In this document: piece by piece, positions 1 to 12,100 of the stretch
How the letters are laid out: every line of letters starts with the position of its first letter
Position numbering within the stretch: position 1 is the stretch's first letter
NCBI GenBank assembly: GCA_945859605.1
Contig: OX243811.1
Coordinates: forward strand, 35,754,250-35,818,249
DNA: 64,000 nucleotides
DNA from: Lumbricus rubellus
Taxonomy: Eukaryota; Annelida; Clitellata; Crassiclitellata; Lumbricidae
Reading direction: 5' to 3'
Translations under genes and position numbers: made by a program
Notes under the pieces: model-generated
Seen by the model: only the letters and a program-made list of their open reading frames with translations
Told to the model about the DNA's origin: nothing
The model's database searches: none

Positions 1-147
1 TGAGGAGAGGAGAGAGAAGAAGAGGAGAGGTCATTAGCCTACATACAAGAGTAGGCTCAATGGAAGAAGAAGAAGAAGCTCAGCGTACAGCAGGCTTAGA
101 GCTACGAGATGCCACGGTAGACTGGGCGTTGGATAATCGCAACCTCC

Positions 148-185
<38 letters not shown>

Positions 186-545
186 TTCTCCTTCGACGGA
201 ACTGATTATGGAGATGACGCGTTCGACACTTGTCCAGGCACAGGCGCTTTCACACTGAGTGCGATAAGATTCAGTGTTTCTTAATTAATTATTACATCGT
301 TAGGAGTTGGCTACCAGTAATATACCAACCTCGAACGGAATAAATTATCGTTTCATTCGTTTTGCTGCAAATTCCTGTTCCCAATTCCTCAACGAACATG
401 ATGCTACAGCGAGTCAAACTTAATAGGCTATAGATTGCTTTAAAAGTCTATATTTTAGTTGTTTTATCTAGAAATTCCTAACATGTTTCGGGCAAATGAA
501 TGAAAATAACAAAATGATGATGATAGGCCTACTGATTATGAAGAA
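1..545. other. no gene seen; low-complexity CTC/GAG patches
   Basis: The stretch begins with GAGGA repeats and has a CTCCTC run near 143-195. I see no splice-framed exon matching the CA10/CA11 N-terminal half. It is probably intron or upstream DNA of the CA10-like gene. Confidence 0.5.
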
Positions 546-952
<407 letters not shown>

Positions 953-1120
953 TAATGACAGACACGAATTGTATGGACACTGCAACAGACCAAATCAATT
1001 CACTTTGAGCGACTTGTTAGTGAAACACTTTGCAGTTTGCAGTGATTCCGTACACAGCAGTAAACTCATAACACTGAGTCTTGGGAGTGGGAAGATGGTC
1101 GTATGAGATCAATAACGGTA

Positions 1121-1523
1121 GCGTGTTGTCGTTGTGTTGTTGTTGTGTTGTCGTTGTGTTGTCATTGTGTTGTCGTTGTGTTGTCGTTGTCGTTGTGTTG
1201 TCGTTGTGTTGTCGTTGTGTTGTCGTTGTGTTGTCGTTGTCGTTGTGTTGTCGTTGTGTTGTCGTTGTGTTGTCGTTGTGTTGTCGTTGTGTTGTCGTTG
1301 TGTTGTCGTTGTGTTGTCGTTGTGTTGTCGTTGTCGTTGTGTTGTCGTTGTGTTGTCGTTGTGTTGTCGTTGTCGTTGTGTTGTCGTTGTGTTGTCGTTG
1401 TGTTGTCGTTGTGTTGTCGTTGTGTTGTCGTTGTGTTGTCGTTGTGTTGTCGTTGTGTTGTCGTTGTCGTTGTGTTGTCGTTGTGTTGTCGTTGTGTTGT
1501 CGTTGTGTTGTCGTTGTGTTGTC
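1121..1523. repeat. GTTGTGTTGTC-type minisatellite
   Basis: About 400 bp built from GTTGTC and GTTGTG blocks, mostly alternating as 12-bp pairs, with extra GTTGTC units at irregular places. The pattern suggests unequal exchange or slippage. It is not coding. Confidence 0.97.
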
Positions 1524-2268
1524 GAACTTGTGTATGCCATTTTGCTAATTCACTTTTGACAAGTGGATCATAGTCCAACCCCAAGTTATTTCTCCCCAAT
1601 TCTTGCACTGGGTATACTCCGAGTCAGTGGAATGCTATTTGCCAAAGAACCCGGGACCTCTTCCAGTGCCTATCAGTTTCCATTCACGTAATACGAATTG
1701 GACGCCTGCAGTGTGCAGATATTAATTTATGCTGGAGGGCAGTCACGGTTAGATGCATTAGCAAGAACTTGAAAATGCAAAGCTGGATATTTAAGAACAG
1801 GGGTAATTTTCATAGAGATTTCTAAATGTGAAGGTTTCAGTTACAATATTATGTGTGTATGATTAGTGCTCTAAACTTTCTATAGTGCGAAAAATTGCAA
1901 AACCCCACAAGAAGCCTAGTAGGAGTAGTTAAGACATAACTGTCCATCTGCCAAGCCTCAAAGGATGGCAAGTGCCCCCCTCTACCCGATTTGTGCTCAT
2001 ATCAAACTTCGACTGTTTTAGCACCTCAGTGTGGAACAACTAGAAGACCCATACAGCTGCTGTTTATAGACCAGGTTAACTGGAAATATTCAATTTAATT
2101 ATTAGTCTGTTTATGAATTTGCTGGCTTTATGAAGAAACATATTGCAATTCGAAAAATAATAATATTTGACAATATTAAGAATAGCTTCCTGAATGTTTC
2201 TATTATAATGATAGCATATAGAAGACTCTGTCTATGAGAAGAACAAAAATATCTTTCTATAGTATTAG
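1524..2268. other. no gene seen; unique-looking AT-rich DNA
   Basis: No exon or known repeat is recognised between the minisatellite and the hAT element starting at 2269. Confidence 0.5.
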
Positions 2269-2561
2269 CATGGGCGCCCACACATATATGGGCAAGAGGG
2301 GCATTTGTCCCCTGGAAAATCGATTTCCTATTTTTGACTAGGCTACTACTATTTCGTGTTTTTTAAATAAATCTCTTCGCACTAAAGCGCCATGCTACTA
2401 ATTACACACAATGTGGAATTGAGAAATTGGCACATAGAAACCTCTGTGAAAAATAACCATGTTCTTAATTTTCTGCTTTGCATTTTCAAGCTCTTGCCAA
2501 AAAAATTGACCGTGACCATTGTGTTTTGCCCCTCCTGCAAACATTTCTGCCGGCGCCCATG
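2269..2561. mobile_element. non-autonomous hAT-type element, CATGGGCGCC ends
   Basis: A 293-bp element with inverted ends (CATGGGCGCC at the left, GGCGCCCATG at the right), flanked by perfect 8-bp direct repeats AGTATTAG at 2261-2268 and 2562-2569. An 8-bp duplication and ends beginning CA are typical of hAT. It has no transposase. Confidence 0.9.
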
Positions 2562-2569
2562 AGTATTAG

Positions 2570-3060
2570 TAGGCCTAGGGCTATAATAGGTCTGCTCAGT
2601 CTTCGCTGTGTCTGTTTCATACCCTTTTAATATGTGCTAAGAGAAAAATGACTGTTTAATAGAGTTTCATAATAATAATGTAGATTACAGACTTCCATCA
2701 TTGTAGGGAATAACACGGTTCTGATCCTAACTCAAAATTACGAACACTGAACTGCGTTTCAATATGCGCTACTCGATTATTACAATAATCGATCACTTAG
2801 CCTATCTGAAATTTCAGTGAAGTAACTAATATTACGGCATCAGGTGCGATTGGGTGTTTATTCTTCGGCGGCCATCTTGAGTGAGTCTGTCCTTAGACGT
2901 TCGTCGAGTCCCCGCCCACCAGACGACGCGTTCACTGTTTGTCAGTCAGTGGTGATGGTGGAGGGGTGAGAGGGGGGTTGGATAGTTCGCGGTGTGGGTG
3001 AGTGGGTGGGGTTGAGAGGGTGCTTGGCTTGCCCAGACCGGTGACAATTATGAGGTAATC
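2570..3060. other. no gene seen; CpG-rich patch with a YY1-like site
   Basis: AT-rich to about 2820, then 2860-3060 becomes G/C- and CpG-rich. GCGGCCATCTTG at about 2868-2879 resembles a YY1 site. It could be a promoter or a diverged repeat; nothing downstream proves transcription. Confidence 0.3.
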
Positions 3061-3372
3061 ATCTGAGCCATGACGCAGACTAGAGGTTCACTCGATAGTT
3101 GTTGTCCTCCTCCCGCCCGCCACCCTGTTGTCGTTGTCCATCCCTCTCTGCCATCGCTCTCTCTCCGTCTTTGCTTCTTCCCTCTTTTCCTCCCGGTCTT
3201 CGTGGATCTCTCTCCACTCTACTGCATCCTCCAATTCTCCTTCCCTGTCTGCTTTCCTCTCTCTCTGTCTCTTTCCATCCTAATTGTCGGCCTTCCTCTC
3301 TGTGACTTCCATTGCTTTCCGCAAATCACTTCAGAGTCTCTTGCGAATACTAATTAGGCCTAAACCGACGCC
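3061..3372. other. pyrimidine-rich stretch, no gene seen
   Basis: A CT-rich tract (about 3105-3300) whose open frames are Ser/Pro/Leu-rich and match nothing known to me. Confidence 0.6.
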
Positions 3373-3373
3373 G

Positions 3374-3600
3374 AAAAGGTGAAAGAGGCGGTGTAAGAGG
3401 ATGGAAGAGGATGGAGGAGAATGGAGGAGAATGGAAGAGGATGGATGAGGATGGAGGAGGATGGGAGAGGATGAAAGAGGATGGAGGAGGATGGGAGAAG
3501 ATGAATGAGGATGGGAGAGGATGGAGAAGGATGGAGGATAAGAGAGGATGGATGAGGATGGGGGAGGATGGAAGAAAATGAGAGAGGATGGGAGAGGAAC
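3374..3600. repeat. purine-strand minisatellite (GGATGGAGGA-like)
   Basis: About 225 bp of degenerate GAGGATGGA/GAGGATGGG units, almost entirely purine on this strand, followed by a pyrimidine-rich stretch on the same strand to about 3780. The mirror arrangement could support triplex or foldback structure. Confidence 0.85.
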
Positions 3601-3916
3601 GTTGAGAGGACGCTGAAAGAAGACGAGAAAGTTCGCCTTCTCATCTTCCTCTCCACCTCGACATCCTCCTCCTCCTTCATCCCCTTCATTCTCCTCCTCT
3701 TCAGCCTGCTCATCTTCATCCTACTTCTTCTCATTCTCTTCCTCCTCCTCCTCCTCATTTTCTTCCTTCTCTTCTCCTTTGTCAACACCGTTTGATTCTA
3801 TGTCTGTGTAGTGTACTCTACCTGTATTTCTTCATGCTCCTCTTTCCGCAAAATTCGTCTTTACCTACGTCATCCGGCCTCTCTTCCTCGTTTCTCACCT
3901 TCTCCTCTTTTATCAA

Positions 3917-4370
3917 CCTAATAATCCTATTCCTATTCCTAATAATCCTATTCCTATTCCTAATAATCCTATTCCTACTCCTAATTATCCTATTCCTATT
4001 CCTAATAATCCTATTCCTATTCCTAATAATCCTATTCCTATTAATCCTATTCCTATTCCTAATAATCCTATTCCTATTCCTATTAATCCTATTCCTATTC
4101 CTAATAATCTTATTCCTATTCCTAATAATCCTATTCCTACTCCTAATTATCCTATTCCTATTCCTAATAATCCTATTCCTATTCCTAATAATCCTATTCC
4201 TAATAATCATATTCCTATTCCTAATAATCCTATTCCTATTCCTAATAATCCTATTCCTATTCCTAATAATCCTATTCCTATTCCTAATAATCCTATTCCT
4301 ATTCCTAATAATCCTATTCCTATTCCTAATAATCCTATTCCTATTCCTAATAATCCTATTTCTATTCATC
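3917..4370. repeat. CCTATTCCTAATAAT minisatellite
   Basis: About 450 bp of an 18-bp-based unit combining CCTATT, CCTATT and CCTAATAAT, with some units lacking a block. Simple tandem DNA inside the CA10-like intron or upstream region. Confidence 0.95.
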
Positions 4371-5364
4371 CTCATTTTCTTCATCCTCTGTGCCTCCTCT
4401 CATTTGTCATTGTCATCGTCATCGTCCTCCTCCTCCTCCTCTTCGTTTTCCTCTTCGTCTTCTACTACAGCATATCCTACTCTTCATTATCTTCTTCCAC
4501 GTGCTCCTGCTCCTCGTTCTCCGTTATGCCTTTCACCTTCAGGCAGAGGTCGTTGCCATGACAACGCCTCACTTCAACACGCCAAGTCCACTGATGCGTG
4601 GATGAACGACCGTATACATCGCATAGATGTAGACTATGCAATGTATGCATGGCATGCAAGCATTGCATTCTGTTGACCATCTGCGAGCAAGGTATACATG
4701 TACATAGCAAATCTGGATTTTGTGGACGAAATATTTTATAGGGTTTGCTAGGGCTACTGGAAAAATTTGCAAAATTTCAACTCAATGTCTTACACAAATT
4801 TTGTAAACTAGGAGCGTAAAGAAGACTCATATTAGGAAAACTTGAGTTCATGAGAAAATTCAATCGAGAAATTTCGTATGTTTAAGAATCAACAGATCCA
4901 AATCATTTATTAATACCTTATAGCATTAGTCTATAGGATAGACGGCTATAGCTGTGAAAACTGTGCCAATCCAATTAACCTTGTATGGTAACATCCAAGA
5001 TGTCACTATAATTATTGAATATACCTGTTCCTATCCTTCCCTTTCCTTACTTGAAAAATCAATGTAGGACTACCAACGTTTATCATTTGCGATTGTTGCA
5101 CAATGAATATTTTGTTTCCCAGTCAAAATCTTTTTCAATCAGGTCAGTCCGCCACAGTGGTATAGCTTGATGTGCAGGATAAGATCGCTATAGTGCAAGC
5201 AGATCTTTAATAGATGCACTGCAATAGATGGCAATAAATTTGCCTTAATCCGTCGAGCAAAATTTGCCATATCCTTTTTGCAGATGGCACCAATGTCTTT
5301 TTCTCTCTCAAATCAATAGGGGCCTACGTTTAGAGTAACTTTTGTCAGTGTATTGAACTAATCC
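4371..5364. other. no gene seen
   Basis: CT-rich to about 4540, then unique-looking AT-rich DNA. No exon or known repeat is recognised. Confidence 0.5.
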
Positions 5365-5600
5365 ATGTGGCGTAATGAGTTAACTTTAAAGCTATTAAGC
5401 TTTCTTTCGGCCGTGGAAAAACAAATTCTTTCCTTTTCCGATCTCATCGGAAATCCCTTATTCCTGCGACTGATGCCATGCAATTCATCCAAATCCCTCG
5501 GCGTTTACATTGACCAACATCATTTAGTCTGGAATGACCAGATAAGTGATGTTTTCGCTAAGGTACACAACCAAAAACATGAATTCCGGCTCGTGTAGAG
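5365..5600 (+). mobile_element. LINE relic, C-terminal RT-region fragment
   Basis: The frame contains SKSLGVYIDQHHLVWNDQI, the block that follows the reverse transcriptase motifs in CR1/L2/Jockey-type ORF2 proteins. A short isolated fragment with no 3' tail. Confidence 0.65.
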
Positions 5601-5837
5601 GCTGTATTATATACACAATGTTATAGCTCTCACGCCACGTGCTAGAGTTCTATTATACACAATCTACAATCAAAGCCTGTACGTATACAATTATAGCCTA
5701 CATGTCTCTACTCGATTTACGGCTGCAATGCAAACTGGGAGAACTTGGAGAAGTCAACGTTTCAATGTCATGCAATTGAACGACAAATGTAGTTTCGGCC
5801 GGGAGTTTGTCTATAGTAGGCTATGTAGGTTCTTTAG

Positions 5838-6095
5838 CAGGGCCGGATTAAGGCATGTTCAACATGTTCGGCCGAACAGGGGCCCCACACTTTAGGGGGC
5901 CCCCACAAAATGCCCCCCCCAATTTTTTAAAGCAAATTTCGACCAAACGATTATTTTCCCGAAAATTTCGCCAGATGACTAAAAAAGGTCATCAACTTTT
6001 TTGGCGGACGGAATGGTATGATTTTCATAAACTTTTCCAGATGACTAGCAAAAATTCTCCCGAGCAGGGCCCCCACATTGCTTAATCCGGCCCTG
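5838..6095. mobile_element. non-autonomous hAT element, CAGGGCCGGATTAAG ends
   Basis: A 258-bp element with inverted ends CAGGGCCGGATTAAG and CTTAATCCGGCCCTG and perfect 8-bp target duplication TTCTTTAG (5830-5837 and 6096-6103). It sits 47 bp upstream of the CA10-like exon at 6143. Its interior shares a module with the element at 17060. Confidence 0.93.
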
Positions 6096-6142
6096 TTCTT
6101 TAGGTCCAATTATATTGTTGTTTCTCTTTGTGTCTGTTGCAG

Positions 6143-9100
6143 GTTCAAATCCTTGGCTACAACTCCGATCTCTACGGTAACATGACGCAAGCAGTGACAG
6201 CAAGCAACGGATTGGCGATTGTCACTCTTCTTGGACAGGTACGTGTGGTAGCTACAGTGCTCAGGATTACAATGGCTGGAGAGAATCGAGAGATGGGACA
6301 CCAGAAGTGGCGTAATTTGTACATGTGGGTTATTAGCTGTGCATGGGCGGAGTTTGGTTTCCGTTCTTGGAGGGGCTAATGCCTACTTAAAGGGGGGGGC
6401 TAAGCCCGGAAAATATATCATTTTCATGGTAAAAAAGCTGAATCTGGGCCTTCCTGGGGGTTATACCTCGCAGTCGATCGAGTCGTGGGCTACGATCGAC
6501 TTGGCTCGGCCGACGATCGACTCGATCGACTTCGTCGACTCGCCGACATTTTGACGACTCGATCGACTTGGCTCGGCCGGCGATCGACTCGATCGACTTC
6601 GTCGACTCACCGACCTTTTGACGACTCGATCGACTTGTCTCGGCCGACGATCGACTCGATCGACTTCGTGGACTTGACCTAGTTTTGTCTCTTGCTCACT
6701 TTTACAGCAGTTTTAGGCTTAGTTACATGTATGTGTCCTCAAAATGAAATTATATGATAGTAGATTCTGTATCATAATCAGTGTGACTAAACCTAATTTC
6801 GTGTTCTCAGTAAACTTATAATAGTAGATTTGCGCTGTAATCGTAGTGACGTGACAATATGCTGTGTTTTGGATTCTCAAAATGAACTTCTATAATAGTA
6901 GAATCTATGTAATATTCGAAGTTACGTCACAATAGGCCTAGTTTATACTCTCAAAATGTACTTCTATAATATAGTTCTGCCGTCATAATCTAAAATAGTC
7001 ACAATAGTCCTATAGTTTTATACTAAAAACGAATTTCTTGAATAGTAGGTCTGTATCATAATCGAAGTGACGTCACAATAGGCCTAGTTTTACATTCTCA
7101 AAATGAACGTATAATAATATACTTTCATCATAATCAGAGTGACTTTACGTTAAAATACCGGTAGTCCTAGTACAACTCTATTCTCGAAATGAAATAATAT
7201 GATAGTAAATCTGCATCATTATCGAAATGACGCCACAATAGGCCTAATTGTGTTTTCTTAGTTAACTTATTTGATAGTAGAATTATATCGTAATCGATGT
7301 GACGTCACAAATGTCACGTATTGCAATTATTCGCAAAATGAACATCTATCTATACATGTATATTAGTAGATGAACGCTGTATAATAATAGAAGTGAAGTC
7401 ACAATAGGTCTTGTTTATATTCTACAAAATGTACTTCCATAATAGTATATTTGCATCACAATCTAAGTGACGTAACACTAGGCCTAGTTTTTTAATTCTC
7501 GAAGTGAGCTTATATAATAGTGGAATTGCATCATAATCAGAGTGACGTTACAATATTTTAGGCCTAGTTCTGTATTCTGAAAATGAAATAATGATAGTAA
7601 ATCTGTATCATTATCCAAGTGAAGTCACAATAGGCCTAGTTTCGTTCTCAGTGAACTTCTTTAGTAGTAGAATTGTAGGCCTATCATAATAGAAGTGACT
7701 CACAAAAAAACCCGTTTTATATTCTTAAAATGAACATCTAAGCTACATGTATAACAGTGTAGCTGCTACCGTAGCATAGCCTAATCGTTCAATTCAAATC
7801 GAAAACGAATGTCTGTAGTCAAGTTTCCACGTTTCATTAACACGAAATCAGCAGCTGCCAAAAGGTTCGTTAGTTGCACTTCTGTGCAAAACCGAATCAT
7901 GTCATTATAATATCATAAGGTCATTTTGAGACTTCAAAAAATAGCAAGTAAAATATTTGTAGGTCGAGTCGAGTCCATGAAATAACGATCGACGAGTCGA
8001 TGAAATTACGATCGACTCGACTTGGCAAGAATCACGATCGACTCGACTTGCAAGTCGATCGAGTCGACGATTTTTCGATCGACTCGACTTGGCAAGACTC
8101 ACGATCGACTCGACTTGCAAGTCGATCGAGTCAACGATTTTTCGATCGACTCGACTTGGCCGAGTTACAATCGACTCGATCGACCGACTCGATCGACTGC
8201 GGGGTATACTGGGCTCCCCCTAGCCAGTGGCGTAACAACCATGTAACGAAGGTGGACAAAATCCACGGGCCCCCGAGACCCAAGGGGCCCCCAAGCTTAA
8301 TATTAGTAAAAAAAAGTTTCATGTACTTTTCCCGTTTTATAGTTAGTTTCAGATTGTTGAGTCTGACCACATGTACATGTAGGCCTATAGCCTGGATACG
8401 ACGGATATGATAAATGATACGCATGTGTGGTGTCTGTCGAAACTGTATGGGTCATCGGATGTGAGAGCATTTGACCCGTAGTAGACATCAACACTTAGTT
8501 GTACGTTATGGTATACGTTCATCATTGGAGGCCATGGGTTCATCCTAGTGCCCGACCAGAGGTGCGTACATCACTTAATTAATGGTCCTTATCCGAACAG
8601 TCAATTCCAGCCCCAAGGAATTATGCTTGAAATAATATCTGCTTTCTTTTCCGCTCCCTCTGATGCTAGCTGTCTGTGTGTCTCGGTCTATCTGTCTGTC
8701 TCTCTCTGTGTGTCAGACACGCACAGAGAGAGAGATAGGCCGCTAGGTCTGTCTGTGTTTCACTGTCTGTCTTTCTCTCACTCTCTCTCTCTCGCTCTCT
8801 GTGTGCGTGCAATGTGTGCCTGTCTTTGTCCGTGTCTCTGTCGATGTCTCTATATGAGCCAAGTGTTGAAGTGACTGATACACTGCACATTGCAATGTTC
8901 ATTCCTTCGCGCTCATAATAACATTTACTTTTATCTGGATCATCACTATATTGCGGTGCCTAAACGAAAATAATCATCATTAATTATAAGATGAATAGGC
9001 TACCATGAAACGCACATACAGTTCTGGCAGTCAGAAACGGGAGAGAAAAATGGAAAAATTGAGGCTGCTCTGGTCGGCACTCCTCCATCAATTCGTTTTT

Positions 9101-12100
9101 TAAGATGCAAGTTCTTAATGCCGATATACCGGCAGCTGCAGTTATTTCGGAGAATGCAGAGGAGGAAGTAGATGTTATTCCAGTTTGTTGCGAAGTGCCG
9201 ACAACTTCCAAGGAGAAAAGACATTACCATAGGTGAGGGAAGTGACATTGCCTCCAGTTCTTCTAGGTCAGACTGTGACTTATTTAATCTGGACCGATCT
9301 TTCCCAACTGATCAAAAACTTTCTTGGACATACTGAAACTCATACTGAGCTGTAACATCACGTCGTCAATACCTAAATTGGCTACTGCCTACATGTGTTC
9401 TTTGTCACCCTCCCTGGCCTCCCAGTCACCGTCGCCAGTGCAGAGCGAACAGTAAGGCTAGAAAAGTCAAATTCACGAAGTAACTCTACGAAGGACTACA
9501 GACCACAGTGAGTCTACATTACAGACACGTGTTGTATGCATGGACCTTTGTATGGTGTATATATATATATATATATATATATATGCCTATATATTTATTT
9601 ATAATATATCTGGTGTGCGTGCGTGTGTGTATTATATAGGCCTAACCGGCGCTCTTGTTTTAAAATAGCCATCTCATTGTTTTCACTGTTTAGTCCTGTT
9701 AATGTATTGGGGCCCCGAGCTGAGATTGTCCACGGGCCCCCGGCTCAGTTGTTACGCCACTGCCCCTAGCCCCTGATAAGCTCCGCCCATGTAGTTGTGA
9801 CGTGTGGCTGAAGAGTTTGGTGTGGCATAGCCGCATAGAGTGGGTGGGAGAGCGTACATTTCTGAATTCCGATGACCTTAGGCCCATCATTATAGCCAAT
9901 AAGTGACTTATAATTTTTTTATTGAGACTCCTATAAAAAAGTGGAAAGAGGTTACATCATGATTTATTTTTAAGACAGCGCATCACGATAGTTACGACCG
10001 ATTTAATGGACCATCTAAGGTACCGTACCGTGCATGCAGTATATGAAACAATGAGAAATTACAGTAAAGTGACTTAGTCAACTTACTATCAAACTCCTAA
10101 ACTAGTGGTATATGATGTAGGTTTTTGTAGTGGCGGCACATTTGAAATAGGGATTTTGCAATGCTATAGGCATTGTCAACCTCTTATGGTTGGATGGTGA
10201 TAGTAATGATGCTTGCTTTGGTGTTGATGCTATGGTGAGGTGATATTGCTGGTGATGACTGTATTTGTAGCCTACTATTTTCAACATAGCCTACCTACTG
10301 CGTTGTTTGTCTGTCATTTCTAGGTCAGCTCATCTCCGAACGTGGAATTTGATACAATTGCTCAGAACATCAAACTCGTTCGATATAAAGGTAAAGATAA
10401 TTATAGCTTTATCTGCTTATGGGATGCCTTTCTAGTCTTATCCACATTATATACCTACTATATAATAATATTATTATAGTAGGCTATATTTTGTCTTATC
10501 TAATTAACCATAAATTTACTTTATAACTGTCAGGGTAGATTTTAGTGAAACCGTATAGTCGACATTGCCAGTGATTCGAATCAAAGTTAGTTGTTTCATC
10601 GCACTGCCTTTTGATGCCGTGTTGCGAACAGCTCTGAGAAGTTTTCCTGAAGCTGATGAGGCGCTATATAAAATGTGCTATATAGCCTATATATATAGGC
10701 TATTATGTAGGATTGCGATCAATCGATGTTCGTTTCAAGTGAAACCGCAATAATTATAGGCCTAGGCCTAAGTCTAATTAATTGTAATTTGTAATTAAGC
10801 CACTAGAATGTGAATCCCGATTAATATTCAATTGACCAGTAAGCATGAAGTCAGGCTACTGTTGATATACAGTTCAAAACAAATGAGTCTTAGGTTAGCT
10901 AGACTAGAACAGCACAAAGAATTAGGTGACAGAACTGGACAGATCGCGAATTCCAAGGATGCGGACATAGGCTACCACTGAGAACGCCCGAACTAGAGTC
11001 CTGCAGGACTGCAACGTTCAAAAGTAGCAAAACACAAGTCGAGATCTGACAGTGCTTTCTTTTTCCCGCTCACTTTCATATCCCTTATCTCTATTTTAAT
11101 ATGCTTCCGTGACCTTGATTTCATTTACCTTGGTTGTCGCGACCTTGGTCTGTGTGATCTTTACTTTTTTAAATTGATTAACTTTACCTTGATTTCTATG
11201 ACTTTGATTTTCGTTATCTGCTGGACTTCTTTCAACATGACTTCTGTCACCTTAATTTCCATGACCCCGGGCTTCGATCTCCACCTTGATTTGCCTACCT
11301 TGAAATCGTGATCGCCATTATTTAGCTTAATGGACCTCATGAATTCACTAAGTATTCATATAAGTAAGAATTCATATAAGTAAGAATTCATATAAGTAAG
11401 AATTCATATAAGTAAGAATTCATATAAGTAAGAATTCATATAAGTAAGAATTCATATAAGTAAGAATTCATATAAGTAAGAATTCATATAAGTAAGAATT
11501 CATATAAGTAAGAATTCATATAAGTAAGAATTCATATAAGTAAGAATTCATATAAGTAAGAATTCATATAAGTAAGAATTCATATAAGTAGGCCTATAAT
11601 TATTGCGCGTGTGAACTGCACAGGTGATCGCGTTCACGTTGGCCACCTGTCTGTTCACGGTCTGTTGCCTCAGACGGAGGATTTCATGACTTACGACGGA
11701 TCACTGACTCAACCTGGATGCCATGAAACGGTCACCTGGATCATCATCAACAAACCGATCTACATCAGCAACGAACATGCAAGTCATCCTATGCATATAC
11801 TACTTCCATCACCACTGCTCCTTCTCCATCTTGTTTCACACCGTCCTCATCCTCCACTCCGCTTCTTCTTCTTCTTCCTTCCTCCTCCTTCTCCCCCTCC
11901 TCTTCCTCCTCGTCGCCCTCTATATCTCCTCCTCCTTCTTCTTCTCCTCCCCTCTTCCTAATCCTCCTCGCCCTCTATATCTCCTCCTCCTCCTCCTCCC
12001 CTCTTCCTAATCCTCCTCACCCTCTACATCTCTTCCTCCTCCTCCTCCTCCTCCTCCTCTTCCTAATCCTCCTCGCCCTCTATATCTCCTCCTCCTTCTC

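Larger units (their letters stand above)
6342..9791. mobile_element. composite inverted-repeat element (hAT-like ends) with a second hAT nested in it
   Basis: The ends are CATGGGCGGAG (6342) and CTCCGCCCATG (ending 9791), flanked by TAGCTGTG (6334-6341) and TAGTTGTG (9792-9799), an 8-bp duplication with one change. Inverted similarity resumes inside: the left arm has TATACCTCGCAGTCGATCGA at about 6460 and the right arm has its complement before 8207. Between the arms lie GATCGACTCGA-rich blocks and a degenerate 75-bp tandem array. No transposase is seen. Removing the nested hAT gives an element of about 1.9 kb. Confidence 0.75.

Noticed and set aside
60..284. Possible first exon of the CA10-like gene (acidic frame with poly-Leu)
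   Set aside because: No similarity to CA10/CA11 N termini, no convincing donor, and the Leu run comes from a CTC repeat.
1081..1608. Cys/Val- and Thr/Gln/Asn-rich frames
   Set aside because: Artefacts of the GTTGTC/GTTGTG minisatellite.
8225..9762. Possible hAT transposase gene in the nested element
   Set aside because: No frame shows a BED finger, the DDE motifs or the hAT dimerisation block; the open frames are short and low-complexity.
11354..11590. Possible CRISPR-like array because of regular 16-bp spacing
   Set aside because: The copies are contiguous with no unique spacers, in an animal intron. It is a minisatellite.
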